Assembly (NCBI GenBank): GCA_002914845.1
Contig: JXTC01000058.1
Coordinates: 520,682 to 584,681 of the forward strand
DNA from: Trema orientale
Taxonomy: Eukaryota > Streptophyta > Magnoliopsida > Rosales > Cannabaceae
DNA length: 64,000 nucleotides
Direction: 5' to 3'
Under the pieces are notes generated by a model, which saw only the letters and a program-made list of their open reading frames with translations, made no database searches and was not told where the DNA came from. The position numbers and the translations under genes were made by a program. Position 1 is the first letter of the stretch; each line of letters opens with the position of its first letter. This document shows positions 45,001-56,737 of the stretch, one piece after another.

Positions 45001-48000
45001 TGTATATCATTAGCTTTGCTGCTACCACTGTCACTACCTCCAATTTTTGTGCTTATACCTCTGTTTATGCTGACACATTGTGGAAACCCTAACGATGAAT
45101 CTCAGTTTTGTGTATCTTCTAGTATAGTAGAAAGTAAGATTAAAGGGTTATGACAAATTTTTAAACCTTTAATTAGCTATTACATTATTACTATTTAGTT
45201 CACAGTGTTCAGTAATTGTGATACTTTTGCAGGTTCGAGATTACCGTAAATGTGCTTCTGAACCAGGATCTGGTTCTCTGCTAACTGATGGATGCCCTAT
45301 CGTAAGTAAAGTATGCCTTAGAATGTCATTGGAGAATGTTGTGAAGGATATTCCGTTGATCTCAGATAATTCTTGGACATATGGTGATCTAATGGTAAGT
45401 TTATTCTTTTATCTTGTTCTTTGCTAATATATGTCTATCAAGTATTGGCTTAGTGATGATTTTTAATCATAGGAAGTGGAGTCTCGTATATTGAAAGTGC
45501 TGCAACCACAACTACTTTTAGATCCTACTCCCAAGTTGGATAGGCTCTGTAAGAATCCAGTTCCTACAAAGGTAATCAATTTTGAGGCTGATTTCAAGTT
45601 TACCTGGAGAACTTATAGCATCTTAATTAATGTTGGACCCCGTTTGCAGCTTGATTTGGCTCTCTGCAGTTTGCGGAGAAAGAGATTAAGGCAGATACCT
45701 GAAGTTACAGTCACATCTAACAGCAAAACACATGGAAAGAAAATCTGTATTGATAGGGTTCCAGAAAGCTCTAACTGCAGATTGGGAGATTCGGGAATCA
45801 TTTCAGGCAACATAATGGCAGAGAATGTTCATGAGAATCTGAATAGCAACGCGTTGGCCTTAAGGGCCAATAGCTTTTCAGATGCTTCCGTTACGACACA
45901 TTTGGTACCTAATCAAATAGGCTATCAGATTGGGGTTGGTACCCCGAGAAGTACTCAGGATCATGGCTCAGGACCTGTTGTAAATTCATCTGGGGCATCT
46001 CCTGCTGGGCAGGATGTGATGATTACATATGGTGATAATATGAACTCTAGCACCTCTCTCCAGAGAAAGAGGGAAAATCAAGATGGACCGCTGTCACCCT
46101 TATCCAATTTAAATAAAAGAGCAAGGCCTATGCCAGTGGGTCTTGAGGGAATGCAACAACAGCAAATTGGACCACATATGGACAGCTTCCGAGGATCAGA
46201 ACTGAATTGGAAGAATACATTGTTGCAGCAGCAAGCTATGGCCAGAGGAATGCAGTATGCAAATACTGGCAATCAAAAGTTTTCCCAGCAGGTGTTTGAA
46301 GGGGTCTTGAATCAGGATGCCGGAGCAGCACCATTTTCTGCCGGACAGCAGGTCATTAGATACACTGCGAAGGAAGAACAGTTTGAGACAGCTAAGTTAG
46401 ATGGGTCAGAGCTCAGTGGAGGTAGAAATGATATGCAGATGGTTGAAGCAGAAACAAACCATCTTGATCCACAGCAGTCAAGGCACCAGCAAAGATTGCC
46501 ACAGCATGCTTTCATGAGATCTAATTTTCCTCAGGCATCATGGAATAATCTTGGTCAGCATGCTGAGAAAGATGGCAGAAAGGAGGACCAGCTCCAGAAA
46601 AGAAAATCAGCTCAAAGCCCCCGGTTGTCTACTGGCACTTTGGTGCAATCTCCATTATCGTCCAAATCTGGGGAGCTTTCTAGTGGTTCAGGAGGACCCC
46701 AGTTTGGAACAGGTCCAACTTCTGCTGCTGCAGGGGTATCCCCAAAGGAGAAGACAGCAATATCCTCAATGAATGCAGTTTGTGGGACACAAACTTCCAG
46801 CGGTAATGACTCGCTGCAAAGGCAACACCAGGCCCAACTTGCTGCAAAACGAAGATCAAATTCCCTTCCCAAGACCCCAGCAATGAGTGGGGTTGCTTCC
46901 CCTGCCAGTGTTAGTAATATGAGTATGCCACTAAATGCTAGTAGTCCTTCAGTTGGAACCCCGGCTTTGGCTGACAAAGAAACGCTTGAGAGGTTCTCAA
47001 AGATTGATATGGTGACCAAGAGGTATGGTGTTAATTGATCTGCCCTTGCATTAGATTTATGCTTGCATTTAGTAGCAAGATTTGTCAATTTAGTTACTTA
47101 TTTATCGGTTTCAACTGCACAGGTGATAAATTACTATGATCTGTGTCAAGAAGTTAGTCTTGTTGTGTTTTGTTTTGTTTTTTTTTTTCTTGTTTTTTGT
47201 TTTTTTTTTTGTTTTGTTTTTTTTTTTCTTTTTGTTTTTAGAGGAAAAAGAAAAAGTAAAGCTGTATATATCTTGCCATTTTGTTACTTGTCTGGGATAA
47301 CTGGCTATTTGTTTTTGTTGCCAGCCAACCTACAAAAGTTTATGAAATATTAAATAGAAAAATTTATTTGGTGAGGGTCGACTAGTATTTACACATTAAG
47401 TGGAGAAATAATCTCTCTCTCTCTCTCTCTCGTTTTTTGGTTTTATTTTTTATTTAATTTACTTCTATTATTTTTTCTAAATTTTAGTTCTTTGATGATT
47501 AAAGTTATTTATTTGTCCTCTTTCTCTCTCTCACACACTCTCTCTCTCAAAAAATTATTTCTTGGTCTATGGCCCTGCTTGATATATATGCTTTGGTTAC
47601 AACAGTGTAAGAACAATGAATCCCTTTCTCATATTATATTCTCAGCAGGGAGGTTATATTAATGTCAGTATAATCTTACCAAATAAATAAATAAAAAGAA
47701 AAGGAAGAATGAAAAAGTGAATAGTTTTATGGTTGGTACTCGTTATGAACGTTTCATGGTTTTTGTTTCAGGCATCAACTGAACTGCAAAAGGAATAAGG
47801 TTGATAACTACCCCAAAGGAAAGCCTAATGCATATTCACCTCAAATGCTTATGGCTTGTCTTTCCAGTCCTTCAAACAATGAGGATTTCAAAGACGATGT
47901 TGAAAAACCTTTATCAAAGTCGCTTGTAGGGGGCAACATGAATGTCTTGAAGACTAGAGTTATAGCTGCTGGACATCCTGAGCGTATAGTTCAAGGTTCA

Positions 48001-50434
48001 GTTCTGGTCATATTTGGCCACCACTGTTATTATTATTATATTTCATTGCCTGAGTTCCTTAATACATTGTCTGATCTTTCCGTTGCCTGAAATTTCACAC
48101 TGCTTCTGCAGGAACAAGCATTAGTTATGTTAATAGGTACCGAACCAGGATGATCATGTCAGAGAGGCCAAATGATGGAACTGTTGCAATGCTCTATGGA
48201 GAGGTAGATGAGGGTGATTTTCATGCTGCGGAGGATGCTGTGGAGCATGATGTGGAGGAGCGCCTTCCTAAGCTGCCCACTGCTGTAAGTTTTACTTGAC
48301 ATATTGCAGTTTGATTAGGGGGTATCAGCATGTTGAATGACTGAAGTTGGCCTATCTCCGGTTAATTTGGGGCAAATGATAGAAAATCCTGTCAAAGCCA
48401 TCTCTTTAAATATGATATCTATTCATCAGTTTAGTTCTAATACCTAAGATTTCCCATACTTTCTTCTTCAGAGTTTCAGTCCTCTTTTAGATTCCTCAAT
48501 TTTTGAAGTTGTCTTTTTGGTGCTACTCCTTTGATTTTCTGAGTGTATGTCTCTTTTCGTGTATCTCATCAACTGTATTCTCATAGATATCTTGTGATGA
48601 CCTTAACATTCTGCCCATAAGTTTGTCACTTGGTTAAATGATTGACCTCCCTTATAAATAGTCATAAATAGCCTCAAGGAATTGGCTGAAAATATCATAG
48701 TACCAATTACCATTTACCATTCAAGTATATAGGTTTTTCCTTCACTTAAAATGCCGACATTTTTTCTTTTTCCCTTCAAAGATCTGCCTTCTGTTGTTCT
48801 GACTTTATCTCCGGTGATTCTGTTACAGCATTATGCAGATTTGCTAGGTAAACAGTTCTGTAAGCTGGTATGTATAGCGGTAATGGTTTTGAAGTCGTTT
48901 CTGTCACCTGTTCTTGTTGAATTTCAAATAAGATCATCTTTTAATGCAGATGGAACGTGAAGGATATGCTGTGGAACAACGTGTCCAACCTAAACAACAC
49001 ATGACAGTCGCGCCAGGCAATCAATCAAATACTGCTGGGATGCCTCCTAATAATTCTGCAGTCGAGATGCAACAATATGCAGAAGCAGTTCCAAGCCAGC
49101 CATCCAATGATGCTGTGAAGCCAAGCAATAGTGGTAATACTTCCTTAAACTCATCCCAGAATCTTTTAGCAAACTCGAGGATGCTTCCCCCTGGAACCAC
49201 TCAGGCCTTACAGATGTCTCAAGGGCTCATATCTGGGGTTTCAATGCCCCCGAGGCCACAGCTTTCGGACTCACAATCATCACTCCCACAGCAACAGCAA
49301 CAACAACAACAGCCGAACCAATTGATTCAACAGCAGCATCCCCAGTTTCAGAGATCATTGATGCTTCCAACAAATCCTATTTCGAACTTGAATGCAATTG
49401 GGCAGAACCCGAGTATGCAGTTGGGCAATCACATGGTGAACAAGTTCTCCCCTCTCCATCTTCAGCTGTTACAACAGCAACAACAACAGCAACCACAGCA
49501 GCAGACGCCTCAAATGCAGAGGAAAATGATGATGGGTCTTGGAACAGCTGTAGGTATGGGAAATGTAGGCAATACTATTGTTGGTATTACCGGCCTTGGC
49601 AATACAATGGGAATGGGAACTGGAAGGGGAATAGGGGGAACAGGAATCTCAGCATCGACACCTATTTCTGGAATAGGAAATGTGGGGCAGAACCCAATGA
49701 ACTTAAGCCAGGCTTCAAATATTGGCAATGCTAGCCAGCATATTCGATCTGGAGCATTATCACCAGTTATAATGTCAAAATATAGGATGGCTCAAAGACA
49801 AACAATGTTAGGCGGTCCTCAGTCAAGTATAGCTGGGATTTCGGGAGCCAGACAGATGCATCCAGGCTCTGCTGGTCTTTCAGTGCTGGGTCAGACTCTG
49901 AACCGAGCTAACATGAACCCAATGCAACGAACACCAATGGGACCTATGGGTCCTCCAAAGTTGATGGCAGGTATGAATCTTTACATGAACCAGCCGCAAC
50001 AACAGCAGCAGCAACAACAACAATTACTGCAACAGCAACAATTGCAGCAACAACAGTTACTGCAACAACAGCAATTACAGCAGCAACAACAATTACAGCA
50101 GTTACAGCAACAACAACAACAAGATACAACCTCCTCACTACAGGCTGTTGTGTCTTCACCACAGGTTGGCTCACCCTCAACCATGGGAGTTCCACAAATG
50201 AACCAACAAACCCAGCAGCAGCAGGCGAGTCCTCAGCAAATGAGCCAACGAACTCCAATGAGCCCACAGCAGATGAGTGCAGGGGCTATTCATGCCATGA
50301 GTGCTGGGAACCCAGAAGGTTGTCCGGCCAGCCCACAATTGAGCTCCCAAACCCTTGGCTCAGTTGGTAGCATCACGAATTCTCCTATGGACGTTCAAGG
50401 TGTGAACAAGAGTAACTCCATTAGTAATGCATAG
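41892..50434 (+). CDS. PHL: PHL-type transcriptional co-regulator (Spt20-like, glutamine-rich), 12 exons
   Basis: This is an ortholog of Arabidopsis PHYTOCHROME-DEPENDENT LATE-FLOWERING, a nuclear glutamine-rich protein that acts with phytochrome B and CONSTANS in flowering control and carries an Spt20-type (SAGA subunit) N-terminal domain. I reconstructed the exons as 41892-42050, 43533-43614, 43853-43917, 44032-44112, 44781-44861, 45233-45394, 45473-45571, 45650-47022, 47772-47995, 48112-48284, 48829-48867 and 48950-50434. They total 4023 nt, or 1340 aa plus stop, and all phases agree. Landmarks are MGVSFKVSKTGTRFRPK, DGYSIGKPSE, LPGDILDDIPCKYIDG, MSLENVVKDIPLISDNSWTYGD, TLRRKR-like LCSLRRKRLRQIPEVTV, AAKRRSNSLPKTPAMSG, then the C-terminal Gln-rich part (about 49990-50120) and QLSSQTLGSVGSITNSPMD near the end. 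A nuclear role fits the basic KRR patches. The start codon gives the conserved N-terminus. Confidence 0.95.
42781..42835. repeat. Short tandem duplication in PHL intron 1
   Basis: TGAGGTAGAATTGATTTAAA followed by AGC occurs twice in a row (about 42790 and 42814). It is simple local slippage or duplication. Confidence 0.85.
43020..43115 (+). mobile_element. Possible LINE 3'-end remnant in PHL intron 1
   Basis: TAGGAGGAGGACCCCTAGTC, then CTCCTCTTTAATAAAGTTTC and TTCTTATCAGAAAAAGG resembles the 3' UTR and worn tail of plant LINEs (compare the tail at 10621-10674, with TAATAAATTTTCTACAAGTT or similar and TTCCTATCAAAA). There is no reading frame or target duplication. Confidence 0.3.
44150..44625 (-). 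mobile_element. LINE fragment, antisense in PHL intron 4
   Basis: A T-rich run at about 44150-44168 would be the poly-A tail of a minus-strand insertion. The minus strand then reads HGFIWVKWLERNSRIFW at about 44405-44455, the C-terminal ORF2 signature seen in plant LINEs (compare WSLWKERNSRIF at about 10395). Stops and frame breaks surround it. Ends and target duplication were not determined. Confidence 0.5.
47410..47550. repeat. (CT)n microsatellites in PHL intron 8
   Basis: Two CT-rich runs (about 47412-47431 and 47518-47549, the second broken by CACACA) lie in a T-rich intron. Confidence 0.9.
49984..50122 (+). repeat. CAA/CAG repeat encoding the PHL polyglutamine tract
   Basis: Mixed CAA and CAG codons, with a few Leu codons, encode about 40 residues of Q-rich sequence. 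Mixed codons usually make such tracts more stable than pure CAG. Smaller Q runs lie at about 49290-49335 and 49470-49510. Confidence 0.9.
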
Positions 50435-51730
50435 TGCAAACTACGCTATTCTGTGGTCGTTGGTTTTGTTATCATCCTTCATAGCTCAAGGGCCATTGGA
50501 GAGAGGAATAAGAATGCATAATGACGATTCATAAAGCTTGGGCCAAGTCTCCAAATAATGCTGTAGATATTACCTCAAGGAATAGCTGATGTGTGCCGAG
50601 AAATTCAGAATCAAGAACTAGTATTAACAAGTTGTACCTAGAAATAATGTCTAGCAGAGTGCGACTTGATATTTATCAGCTTGTCAAGAAATGACAGGCA
50701 TTAGATACCTCGTACAGTAGGATGTGTATAAATCACTACGGATGCTCATTTTAGCTCATTTTTCTAAAGTCGTGAGAGCAGGAATAGCTTTCCAGAATTT
50801 GTATGTGTAGGATGAGTACTAGAGCACAATGGGAAGTTTTCATGTTTGTGATTATGTTTTCATGTAGAAATAATATTGATCGACTCTTGAATATGTTATA
50901 GACTGATTCAATTTGGCTTGCTGCTCAAAATGGTTCTAAACTGTTTTGTGGGAGTGATTTTGTTTTGTTTGAGGAGAACTCCTTGGAATTAAGTCGGATA
51001 ATGGATTGATGACAGAAACAAATTGCGAGTACTACATGATATGATAGTGTAGCATGCTTCTCTGCACTTATGATTATGACTTCTACATTAGGACGCGCAT
51101 GAGCCCAAAATTCATTCCCACTCATTCGACTGTGAGATGTATCACCATCGGTCAGCCACTGTAAATCTTAAAGATATTGCCCAAGAAACTGTGTTTTTAT
51201 TTCCTGGAAATGGATCTTTCTGCAAGTCATCAAGGGAACCAAAATCTTTACGACACCAGGTCGTGCATAATCTATACAGCACTAGCTTATGCGTATTTCC
51301 TTCCCCTCTCCCCCATCCCACAAAGAAAAATTAAAAGAATAAAAAGCATTAATGTTTAATGAAAGAAGTCTAATAAATATATAAATGGACAAATGCTTCG
51401 AGAATTTCCCAATTAACACAAAATCTCACTATACAACGTTCTAATTTGATCCGGCCAATTTAGGAGAAAACATTTTAGTCGTACATGGAATGGCTGTTGT
51501 ACCCATGATAATTCTATCCTCTATAGAAATAGGCGTTCAATTAGAATGTTCCAATGCATTTATGAAGGCAACCAAACAAAGTAGTGGAATCATTTTCATT
51601 CCATTCCATTCAAATTCACCCAAACCTTAAAGGAACAAAAATTCATTGTCCGGAAACGGGAGGAATTACCCTGTTATTCACAGTTCCGGATGATGTCTGA
51701 GATACAGTAGTTGGAACTTGAAAAGACAAA
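50435..51730. other. Convergent intergenic region between PHL and the oxidase array
   Basis: This holds the 3' UTRs of two genes that point at each other, with the PHL 3' UTR probably reaching at least ~50890. Small open frames here carry no recognisable content. The stretch 51545-51620 (ATGCATTTATGAAGGCAACC, then TTCCATTCCATTC) recurs near 56585 because of the oxidase gene duplication. It also resembles the LINE flanks near 10000-10016 and 10686. Confidence 0.6.
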
Positions 51731-54408
51731 CTAAATCTTTGAGTGGAGTCTCTCATGGTGTGTCATCACATGACTCCTCTTGATGTCTCTAAGATTAGGA
51801 CAGCCAGAAAGGGCCATAGTGAGTTCAAGCTCCTTCTTCAGCATTTCAATGACAGTTCTAACTCCACTTTCGCCCATTGCCGCTAGGCCGTAGAGAACTG
51901 GCCTTCCAACCTGCAGTTTTCAACTACTAAATTGAGGAGATGCTTCAGCAATTTATCTATCAGTGTTCTAAATTATGTATTGGTCAGGATACTAACAATT
52001 AAACATAATCAATGTTTTCACCTAGAACTGGACAGAACAAGAACAGAAAGAACAAAAAGCTTATATTTCTAAAATGAAGAAGAGCTTACGAGCACAGCTT
52101 GTGCACCAAGGGCTAAAGCCTTGAAGACATCTGTTCCTCGCCGCACTCCGCCATCAACTAGAACAGGAACTTTCCCTCCAACAGCATGAACGACCTTCCA
52201 TCATGGTTCACAAGTCATTTAACAATAGAAACTTTGCTTATATGACTTTCCCTAACAAGAGAGCTAATGGAAAAATTTTTGTTTTGAAGTATAATAAATG
52301 GAAAATGTATGGTCACCTCTTCTAGGACAGAAATAGTGGGAGGAGCATAATCTAGCTGGCGGCCTCCATGATTAGAGACGACAATCCCATTAACACCGGC
52401 TTCAATGGCCTTTCTTGCTGGAAATGGTAGGACATGACATATTGAAAGGGTTGATCAAATTTATTGCACGACAAAAAATAAGGAGACTGTTTCGAGTTCT
52501 AAGTTAAAACTGATTGATAACTACTAGAAAAATATGACTAAAGGAATTATTTAAAAGATGAAGTTATAGTCCTACCATCTTCATGAGTAAGTATTCCCTT
52601 GACCAGTATCGGCAAGCTCGTGATTGATCTTAACCACTCAATGTCCTGCAGATGCCATGACAAGGTAGTGGTTTCTCTATGCAAGAATACGAGATAAAAT
52701 AAGATAAAGTCAGAAGTTCAGAGTGAAAGTCGGCTGATATCTACCTTCCAACACAGAGAAGCATCATTGGTCCTATTGGCATAAGCTTCTAGGTTTGAAC
52801 CATCATCCTGAAGAGATGCATTTTCTTTTATTTTGAGGATATATGAAGAGTACTTTAAACCGAAAAAGAAAAAAAAAAAAAAAAAGAAAAAAAAGAAAAG
52901 AAAAGGGAACTGGTCTATGAGACTCAGTTCTTTGAAGACAATACTCTCATGTATCTGCATACAAATGACATGTTACAAAATGTCTTATCTTCTGTATATA
53001 TATGACATAAAATCAGAAGATCTTTGTTTTTAAGCCCATTTGCAACATAAGCCGCAGAAAGGTTACTTTAAATCATGGTTATTTATCGCGTTCAATGCAG
53101 TGGGTTTGTTAAGTCTTGATTTCTTAGACTTGCTTATTATAATCCTGTTTTATGTGGACAAAATGATTTGTCTCGGTCTAATCCAGCAGAAAGCCGAGAA
53201 ATGAACCATATTCCACTCACAGAGTCAACTTCAATCTTCAAAAGGCCTTCAAGATTCTTTATTATAGGTGCAATCATTCTGCAGAAAGAGTAAGTCATAT
53301 TTTAAATGAGATACACAAGATATAGCTCTCTGAACCAACTTGAGAGACCACAAACTATGAATTTAACTATTTGAGACTCTCTGAACCAACTTGAGAGACC
53401 ACAAACTATGAATTTAACTATTTTAGACTCTCAAATTTCTGTTCTTTCACATGGCAGAGCAGATTTAAAGAGAAAGGTCATATTTACTTGTTCTTTACGT
53501 CGGCCTCTCTTCGACCAAATTTAGGCGTATCAACTGTTAATACAATAGCCTTGAATCCATATCTTTCAGCTCTCTTCACTAGCTCAGCTGATACATCTCG
53601 TTGCTTATAAACCTATTCTTAAAATGATTCAAGGTTTTAGTCAGCTTAAGCTTACTTTTCGTGATATGAACAGAATAACAACAACAATAGCAGACTGACA
53701 ATAAAAGAGGTTAAGGTTGATTGAGTACGTATAATTGAAAGAGCCGAACAGCATTGCAGCTGGAAGCAACCTCCTCTATGGTGCAGGTAGACGTGAACGA
53801 TAGCACCTATATGAAAAGGGAATAACAATTTAAGCAACTAGGTACATACATGAACTCATAAACGTAAATTTATACCATGATGGTGTTGCACGCCGCCGCA
53901 GCTCTTGCTGTGGCTTTCTCTCCTGTGATTAGTACATAGAAAGATTACACATTTTGTATGTGAAAGTTAAAAGAGTTCGGGTTAAATCAAGATATCATGG
54001 CAGAACTTAAAAGAGAAATATTCCATTAAAATGAGACCTTCCGGGTGAGCTAACTGGTGCATAGCAGTGGGAGCAATCAATATAGGTGCTGAGATTTTGT
54101 AACCCAACAAAGTTGTAGACATGTCTATTCTGCTAACATCTACAAGAACTCTAGGCCTTAGCCTGGAAAAGCCATAGAAACTAAAGCATGAGAAATTACA
54201 TAACACTCTATGCTAGTTTATGTTACAGTAATTTAAGATCATTTAACTAGGGCCTAACAACCTACGTGATTCGACGAAAGGCCTCGATATTCTGTTTAAG
54301 TGTGTACTGATCCTCTGCTCCTCCATTGTAGAAATCATAGTACATTTTTGGAAGTGCTTTCTTGGCCAATTCTTGAAACTCATTCACATTGACTGGTTCC
54401 GATGCCAT
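51731..54408 (-). CDS. Peroxisomal (S)-2-hydroxy-acid oxidase, copy A (HAOX/GLO4-like)
   Basis: This is an FMN-dependent alpha-hydroxy-acid oxidase that oxidises 2-hydroxy acids to 2-oxo acids with H2O2 release in peroxisomes. The exons, in coding order, are 54408-54266, 54162-54038, 53919-53876, 53806-53729, 53612-53488, 53278-53221, 52807-52745, 52645-52576, 52417-52317, 52194-52090 and 51910-51731. They total 1092 nt, or 363 aa plus stop. Visible catalytic and FMN residues by analogy with spinach glycolate oxidase are Tyr24 (KMYYDFY), Tyr130, Asp158 and Arg165 ([11 protein letters not shown]), Lys228 (PILVKG), and His252/Arg255 ([10 protein letters not shown]). Phe108 ([13 protein letters not shown]) stands where glycolate oxidases have Trp, which matches the long/medium-chain HAOX (GLO4/GLO5) branch rather than photorespiratory GOX. 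The C-terminus is SKI, a weaker variant of the PTS1 signal. Confidence 0.95.
53326..53427. repeat. 51-bp tandem duplication in intron 5 of oxidase copy A
   Basis: CTGAACCAACTTGAGAGACC and the following bases repeat with an offset of 51. Copy B has only one unit at the matching place (about 58270-58320), so the duplication arose after the gene duplicated. Confidence 0.9.
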
Positions 54409-55990
54409 CTTAGCCTGTAAATATAAACGTCTACCATTTATTACTTAAACCTCGGTCCAATCAAGTCATTAATCAAATATCCCAACAACAGTTCAGTTCT
54501 CTCTTGACATTTCTAGTCCATAAACAGCACCAGACATAAAAACAGGCGATGACCCATTACTAAAAAAACGTCCTACTTATCAGCACATACCCCCCAAAAA
54601 AAAAAAAAATCTTAACATATTTAACAATTAACAACTTAACCATACCTAGGAGTCTGGTTTTAATCCTGGGCTGAAGAGAGTTTGAAAGTTGCTTCTTTGG
54701 TTTGGAAGTTGTGATTAAACTTTGGAAAATGGGGTGGATAAGTGGACATGTGTGGAGGGTAATAGCTGGTACGGCAGTAGTATTCAAATTACAATATTGC
54801 TCTCTCAGCATATCGAAATAAGTTACGTTTTCTTTTTCATTGGCTTGTTAAGAATGAAGTAATCAATCAAAGAATCTCAAGCTTGTAACATTATTATAAT
54901 CCGAAAGCCAACATCCTTTCTTTTCCAGAAAATGACAACTTACTAAACTTGGGCTGGGCCCAGTTTCGAGTTAGTGCTACAGCTTTACTAGTCCATTAAA
55001 TCTAGAACCAGGCACTATCTAAAATGTATACACATATAGGCATTTAGTCCAATGGACCACAAAGCAAGTGCTTTTGAGTTACTTGGCAAAGGTTTTATCC
55101 CCACAAATGGATTCTTTCTTTTATTTTATTATTATTTTTTTTTCAGTAGTTGGAGAACACTGCTTGTTGGAGATGAAAGGTTAATTATTTAAAAAATAAG
55201 GGGAAAAAAAGGGAAGGAACTTTTGAAAACGACGAAACTTTAATTGAACATTAATGAGAAATGACAAAAACCTTAAGTTGACGACAACACACATAAAAGC
55301 GACCAAAAAGTGGGGGAAAAATGATGCCACTAGAAAAACAAAAGATAATTAGAAGACGCCAAGAAAACACAAGACAACAATCATAACCTGTAAGACAATA
55401 AAATATTAAAGACAACCAGACTCATAAAGACGTCAACAACCACAAAACGACAATACAATAATAAAAACGACATCAAAAATCAAACGACTCGGGGAAAAAA
55501 AAAAGATGATATATTGGAAAACAATAAGACAACGAGATAGAAATTTTGAAACGACAAGAAGAATAAGAATAATTTGACAATGAAAAAAACGACAATAAAT
55601 TGTAGATAGTTTCTCCTTTCTTGAAATGCTTATCTTGCTCGAACTCGATGCTAATGATTCTTAAACTGTTACATCTAGAAAATTGATTGTTGGATTGAAG
55701 AGGGAGACCAAGAATTACGAATAAATATGACACATTAAAATTCGTAGAAGCTCCTAATGATGCTATCATTCACATTTATGAGATATCTAATGGTGGTTAG
55801 CCAAAGTGGCAATAACTTTTACATATGCTTTAGACATGACACTGTACAAATGTGAAACATAAATTTATACTAGTTCGTTACAACAAGAGAAAAACCCGAA
55901 ATGTTTTCGAGGTCTCACTATCTGAAACCAGCTAGAACCCAAGATGTACATGCGATGATGATCGGTATGCGAAAACATAAGGTAACGCTT
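54409..55990. other. Upstream region of oxidase copy A and spacer
   Basis: The first ~450 bp are similar to the upstream region of copy B (GTCCATAAACAGCACCAGAC is shared with 59414-59433). From about 55200 to 55600 the heptamer-like ACGACAA/ACGACGA recurs irregularly. No gene was recognised. Confidence 0.6.
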
Positions 55991-55994
55991 TGAA

Positions 55995-56075
55995 AAGGAA
56001 ACTAAAGCTTTGAGCAGTTAAGGTTGTCATGGTGTGTCTGTGACATCACATGACTTTTGTGAATACTCTCATGTT
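55995..56075 (-). pseudogene. Relic of a hydroxy-acid oxidase last exon
   Basis: The minus strand reads AGTCATGTGATGTCACAGAC, ACACCATGA and then CTCAAAGCTTTAGTTT. This corresponds to the end of copies A and B (SHVMTHHE...HSKL and stop). It is degraded by indels and no upstream exon was found nearby. It marks a further, mostly deleted copy between A and B. Confidence 0.6.
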
Positions 56076-56123
56076 GTTCCAAACATAAGGTAACCCAGTT
56101 GTTTTCCTTTAAAAAGAAAAATC

Positions 56124-56243
56124 CCATAAATCTTGTAAAGGTGTTTGATTAATCAAATAGAAGGGAACCAAGTTTCATAGGACCCACAAATCTTGTAAAG
56201 GTGTTTGATTAATCAAACAGAAGGGATCGAACCAAGTTTCATC
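56124..56243. repeat. 60-bp imperfect tandem duplication
   Basis: AAATCTTGTAAAGGTGTTTG, TTAATCAAA(T/C)AGAAGGGA and ACCAAGTTTCAT occur twice, offset by 60 bases, downstream of oxidase copy B. Confidence 0.85.
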
Positions 56244-56737
56244 CTATGGTTCATATCTTAAAGTGCCATTCGACTTTTTTTTTTAATTATTTTTTTATTA
56301 TTTTATCTTAAAGTGCCATTCGCCGTTTTTTTTATTAGTTTATTACTATTATTTTTTTTATACTCTCTCTCTCTACTACTACTACTACTAATTTGGCAAA
56401 TTGGAAAATGGAAGATATGGAGGAAGCGGTCAAGTAGCTGTAGATGTTTAAGTTAACCTTAGCAGTTGAGCTTCATTTAAGGCCTCCAACTCTGTGTTGA
56501 AGGGGATTAGGTTTCCATGCATGATAGTCAGGGGTTATAATTTTGTCATGTATAGGAATATACTTTACAATTGAAACAGCTATTCAAATGCATTTATGAA
56601 GGCAACCAAAGTAATGGAATTATTTTATTTTTCTTTCTATTCCTATCAATTTCAGTCAAACCAAAAGGGAAAACCCCTTGGAATAGAGTTGTTCCAAATG
56701 ATATCTGCAATACAGTAGTTGGAACTACAAAAACAAA

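Noticed and set aside
49944..50267. Long minus-strand frames (Cys- or Val/Ala-rich) opposite the PHL polyglutamine tract
   Set aside because: They are antisense readings of CAA/CAG repeats, open because the repeat lacks stops, and not genes.
52718..53033. Frames on both strands across the A-rich tract in oxidase copy A
   Set aside because: They combine exon 7 with intron low-complexity sequence. The spliced gene explains the region.
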